The notes under the pieces are model-generated. The model ran no database searches, had not been told where the DNA came from, and saw nothing but the letters and a program-made list of their open reading frames with translations. Shown piece by piece: positions 60,446 to 64,000 of a DNA stretch of 64,000 nucleotides. A program made the translations under genes and the position numbers. The DNA is from Pseudeuparius sepicola. Taxonomy: Eukaryota; Arthropoda; Insecta; Coleoptera; Anthribidae. The stretch is taken from positions 15,391,735 through 15,455,734 of the forward strand of contig OY987307.1 in assembly GCA_963920635.1 (NCBI GenBank), written 5' to 3'. Within the stretch, counting starts at the first letter, position 1; each line of letters starts with the position of its first letter.

Positions 60446-60482
60446 CTAATAATAATAATAATTCTCACCCTCACAATACTCC
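60446..60482. repeat. TAA-flanked short repeat, left part
   Basis: TAATAATAATAATTCTCACC then CTCACAATACTCC. It continues after the hAT-like element at 62504-62552 (AGTACCCCAGAAGCAACC to GGGGGAGGGGGGCAATTACT). Confidence 0.55.
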
Positions 60483-61536
60483 AAACTAGGCAGTGGCGGA
60501 TCTGACACATTTCGAGAGGTGAGGCGACCATAATATTGAAACTCAAAAAAAAAACATCCGGGCTGTGAAGGTATTATTTTTCAAGATCCCAAAAATTGTA
60601 AATCTTAGGGTTTATGCAAGAAATTTGCGAAGAATAATTTTTCAAAATTTTCTCAACGCTTAAGGGATCGGCGGAAGTTGAAGCTAATATCTTAATCCCT
60701 TCGAAAGTTATCGTGGGCACACACACATACACTTACTCATATTTTGGTTTTGATTAAACCGATTTAGCGAATACCTATCTTTTTTTAATTTTTTTGTTGA
60801 ATGCTACTTCCACTCACCATATGTGGTGATCTGAAAGTAAAATATTTCGCAAATGCATGGCAAAGGCAAAACAAAGTTTTATTTTTTAACAGTGGTTTAC
60901 CCTTTAACCGTAAATATTATGTGTGCTTGAATATGAATTCTACGGGTATTTTTTATATATCGCTGTATATAATTTTGGCATTTTTCAAAGCCACTGTCTA
61001 TTATTAAATGTCAATAATTGAAACTGTTAGTCCCTGGCTAATTCATTATAAGTTAATAAGTGAATTTTATAATGCACAAAAGGTCAGTGATCAAGGTTAT
61101 TTTTGTTAACACTTTCAAAAACTGTAAAACTGTATACGTATTACGCATGATATTCCTGAAATTACAAAAAAGTAGAATTCAAAATTAAAAGGAGGCATTA
61201 CTATTTAAAAAATTCAACTTTGTTTTGCCACACATTTGCAAAACACCCTGTAGGTATAAAATTTCTTATTATTCCAGAAAACTGCATAAAACTCCCTAGG
61301 ACATTTATTATCTAAAACTTTTATTTTTATCACAAAAAATTTAAAAATTATAGTTAATTATAACCCTACATAAATAATGTCCATGTTCATATAAGCTAGA
61401 AGCATCAATAAGCTTAATACTAAATAATTAAAATAATAATAACACCTATGCTATGTGGACAGAAAATGCTACTATTATTACTAGTAATTATAATATAAAT
61501 ATAATAGTTAAATAGACTTTAAAAATAGGGACTTAC

Positions 61537-61687
61537 CACCGCCCTTTTTGTCTAAAACCAATCCGCCTAATGCTGGGGTTGGTTTCATCTGAATGATTTC
61601 TCTTTGCTGGGGTTCTGGCCGACGAGCAAACGGCACTGATTTTAAGCCCACCATAATATCGTGAATGGGATACTGATGTAGTTCCAT
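61537..61687 (-). CDS. first coding exon of an unrecognised gene, inside the hAT-like element
   Basis: ATG at 61687 opens 50 codons: MELHQYPIHDIMVGLKSVPF, then ARRPEPQQREIIQMKPTPAL and GGLVLDKKGG. The frame ends in a perfect donor GTAAGT at 61536 in phase 1. A pyrimidine-AG (TTTTTCAG) lies 14 bases before the ATG, so the exon could also start there. Codon use is balanced and Pro/Arg-rich, unlike the AT-rich surroundings. I do not recognise the protein and see no next exon between 60491 and 61536, where the element ends. It may be a captured host exon or the first exon of the lost transposase; it does not look like a BED finger. Confidence 0.5.
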
Positions 61688-61990
61688 TGTAATAACAAAA
61701 ACTGAAAAACCCCAATAACTTCAATAAATAATAGGTAAATAATTGAATATTATCCAACAAGCATCTTTGATGCACCCCGAAAAATCGTAGCTAATCGTCG
61801 TAAACAATACGGGCGGGAGATGGGAGACGAGCACGGACCGACCACGTGCCTGATCCCTTCGTTCCGAGAACGAAGATGGTCGATTATAGCCGTTTGCAGA
61901 TGGAGGCGCCCGGGTTCGGAGCTTCAAAGGAACATTTTGAAACGGGTTTCTCACTGAACACGCGCGCGCGCGCGGTTAATCTGGCTGGCA
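61688..61990 (-). promoter_or_regulatory. CpG-rich promoter and 5' UTR with TCAGT initiator
   Basis: GC-rich and CpG-rich for this window, with a CGCGCGCGCG run at 61961-61974. On the minus strand GTTCAGTGAG at 61949-61958 matches the arthropod initiator TCAGT (A+1 near 61955), giving a leader of about 270 bases to the ATG at 61687. No TATA box seen. Confidence 0.45.
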
Positions 61991-62503
61991 AATCTGTGCG
62001 CTAGGAGGCAACCAAATATTAAAAGAAATTCCGCCTCAAGGAGTGTGATTTTAGCTATTTTCGTGCCTGCGCTTATCGAATATGTATTGATGTATATAAG
62101 AAGCCAGAAGGCCTATAAATGATAAATAATAGTCCTTTGACGATTGTAAAGACAGTGGGGGACTGATTGACAATTTCAATATAAATAAAAATTATGATCG
62201 TTCGTTGGTAAGCTTATCACTTGAGAACGGCCGGAACGATTTGGTTAATATTTAAAAAAAATGTTCGTAGTGGGTAATAATAAGGTTTTTAGGGAAAGGA
62301 AAATTGGAAAAGTTGCCCGGAAAATTGGAAAATTTTGAAAAACTGAAAGTGCTTTTTTAAGGCGTACCTATACATAAGGGACGAAGTTTTTCCATGCAGA
62401 AAAAGTCACAGGAATCAATTAATAAAAAAAAATTGCCTGATTTATTACTTTGGTGAGGCGCCCCCTCACTTGCCTCCCCTGAAAATCCGCCACTGAAACT
62501 AGG

Positions 62504-63434
62504 AGTACCCCAGAAGCAACCACATGCTTGTGCGGGGGAGGGGGGCAATTACTATTATTTTGTCTTCGTTGCCGTTTGCGGCTAGGGCCGACTTTTTTCC
62601 CGATAGAACTAGGATAACATTCGCTCAAGTACTACGGAAAACCCTATAAAACCATAGTAATCCCAGTGAGTGTAGGACATTTAGTAAATCTAGATAGTTA
62701 GTGAAACTCTGGTGCATTTTAAAAGACTAATATCCTCAACTATCGCAAAAGGCAATGTTAGCATTTTTACCACTTGCAACTACATAATATGTGCGAAACG
62801 GGGTTCAAAGCTTATAATCCGGGAGCTGGCGACACTTTTCTTTGCTACATTCATTTATCTCAATTTAATTTTAATGATGATTATCAATAAACTGAACTCC
62901 TGCCTCTTCGGTGGGATGATTCTCAGCGGTATGCGAGGTGTGGGATGTGAAATTATGTAAAGGAAAAAGTGTAAATGTAAAATGATAAAAGCTTCTATTA
63001 TTTATTGACATTTCAATGAAACTAAAAATGATTTCCTGCCACTTCTCTCGTAGACCAGTATACCTCCCAAGAGTCCCAAGTAACAAACAAGTTTTATTAT
63101 TTGAAATTATAGGAGAAAATTACTTTATTACTGTTGTGTTATTACTTTATTGGCAACAAATAATTTTATAAGTTCTCTTATCGAGATGAAAGAGTTACAT
63201 AGTTTAGAAGATTTTAAATGCGAGTCCTTAGAACGTTCTATAGACAAACTTGTAAAACTGTTTTATTCTTGCCGTGATTTTTTTATAAATGTTCTTGTGG
63301 GACTCTTTTAGATTAGTTGATATAAAACATGCAGCAAACTACCACACCATTTCCATTCTCATACAGTAATAATTAGAAGTTGAAATATAGCGCCAGCATG
63401 GAATTAGATTTATAATTTGAAATTCCAAGAGTAA
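62504..63434. other. no genes recognised
   Basis: The first 50 bases complete the TAA-flanked repeat. The rest is AT-rich with short frames lacking family features. Confidence 0.4.
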
Positions 63435-63568
63435 TAGTTATTTATGTACCAAGGAACTGAAGTTCAACTTTTTATGACTCATGTGGAATTTAGTTGCCGA
63501 GGTCTCTGGCCGAGGCAAATAAACCACATGAGTCATAAAAAGAACTTCAGTGCCGAGGTACATATTAT
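63435..63568. mobile_element. 134-bp hairpin element
   Basis: TATGTACCAAGGAACTGAAG and AACTTTTTATGACTCATGTGG pair with the right half (CCACATGAGTCATAAAAAG, CTTCAGTGCCGAGGTACAT). One arm also occurs at 42268-42365. Confidence 0.65.
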
Positions 63569-63614
63569 ATATTTTTTTTAAATCGGTAAAAAAATGTTCT
63601 ATTAGGCAAGAAAA

Positions 63615-63690
63615 TAATAATAATAAGGGATCACCCGTCCATGAACAGACTACGCTCGGCGTTGCTTGACTTTGACGATCGCTCTACCTA
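63615..63690 (-). repeat. 5S rRNA-derived SINE fragment with TTA tail
   Basis: On the minus strand CGATCGTCAAAGTCAAGCAA, then CGCCGAGCGTAGTC and TTCATGGACGGGTGATC follow the central part of 5S rRNA (CGATCACCGAAGTTAAGCAACG...GGGCG...GTTAGTACTTGGATGGGTGACC), then TTATTATTATTATT. The 5' third of 5S rRNA is absent and there are many differences, so it is a 5S-derived short element (SINE3 type), not an rRNA gene. Confidence 0.6.
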
Positions 63691-64000
63691 GGTCAAGTAA
63701 GACAAGACACGGCATCTTCGTACAGAAAAACCAAACTGCTGCTTCTTGTGCAGCCTACACAACAAATCTATTGATATTTAAATTTACTAAAAATATGTAT
63801 ACTGAAGGATTGCGCTTCTATAGGAAACAATTTCGCAATGTGTACGAAAAGTTAAATGGGCCTTTATCAGCCGGGTTTTGAAAATTTGGTCACTTTTGAC
63901 GGGCGATTTCTCCGCGTCTGACGTTTGATGTTAACATCTCGCCAAGGCCTACTTATTGAAAAAATTGTACAATAATGTAGCCCATTATTGTACGATTTCT
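63691..64000. other. window end, no gene recognised
   Basis: A plus-strand open stretch to 63881 has no family features. It ends in an inverted AATAATGTAGCCCATTATT-like sequence. Confidence 0.35.

Larger units (their letters stand above)
60491..62495 (-). mobile_element. hAT-like element carrying a promoter and first exon
   Basis: Ends CAGTGGCGGAT and complement (11 bp identical, then GAGGCG-rich subterminal similarity), flanked by a perfect 8-bp duplication AAACTAGG (60483-60490, 62496-62503). 2005 bp. CAGTGG-type ends with 8-bp duplication indicate hAT. There is no transposase. Inside is a CpG-rich segment with an exon-like frame (see 61537-61955). Confidence 0.8.

Noticed and set aside
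63626..63690. 5S rRNA gene
   Set aside because: Only the central part matches, with many differences and a TTA tail. The 5' third is missing.

Overview
This window is animal, almost certainly insect, nuclear DNA. It is AT-rich and intron-rich, carries insect-type transposable elements, and has one recognisable host gene. I see no bacterial or viral operon organisation. The insect order cannot be fixed from this sequence. Introns of 12-15 kb packed with repeats point to a large genome.

Host gene: four exons on the minus strand (33602-34282, 18700-18896, 6309-6422, 2304-2545) join in a continuous reading frame across GT/AG junctions. They encode about 411 residues of coiled coil. I identify it as Spindly, the kinetochore dynein-dynactin adaptor, because exon 1 ends in GNSLFAE and exon 2 begins VNDRR, rebuilding the LFAEV 'Spindly motif' block. 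The 3' end lies beyond the left edge or is not recognisable. The first 34 kb is therefore this gene, and nearly everything between its exons is intronic repeat.

Intron contents, left to right: palindromic (foldback or MITE-like) elements at 1581-1925, 2673-5575, 6760-7544, 11073-12030 and 19579-20172; a hAT-type MITE with a perfect 8-bp duplication (12436-12855); an old antisense LINE (13270-15600) broken by an I-like element carrying RNase H (14053-15316); a decayed Tc1/mariner-type transposon (15993-18149); a TTAA-flanked piggyBac-like MITE (21163-21718); LINE reverse-transcriptase remnants (21857-23610); and a second I-like copy (24143-25089). Then come three satellite blocks (25092-25730, 27390-29230, 29230-31280). 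The last two are the same family in opposite orientation, forming a giant inverted repeat. A 1-kb palindromic element ends 25 bp inside intron 1 from the exon 1 splice donor.

From 34 to 64 kb the sequence is mostly transposons. A Gypsy LTR retrotransposon (37212-45011, 5-bp duplication GTGCA, nearly identical LTRs) contains two nested insertions: a LINE 3' end (38254-38544) and a P-like THAP element with terminal inverted repeats (41973-43987). After it come a tRNA-like SINE, an LTR-like block, a GC-rich block, a hAT transposase remnant, two LINE 3' parts, and a cluster of three R4/Dong-like retrotransposons (52013-58540) set in TAA/ATT microsatellite.

From 60491 to 62495 a hAT-like element with a perfect 8-bp duplication encloses what looks like a promoter, a 5' UTR and a first coding exon with a consensus splice donor. 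This possible gene-fragment capture is one of the most interesting items. The other is the head-to-head satellite in the Spindly intron, which would be transcribed as a long hairpin. No convincing wholly new system was found. Most signals are transposon biology layered around one cell-division gene.
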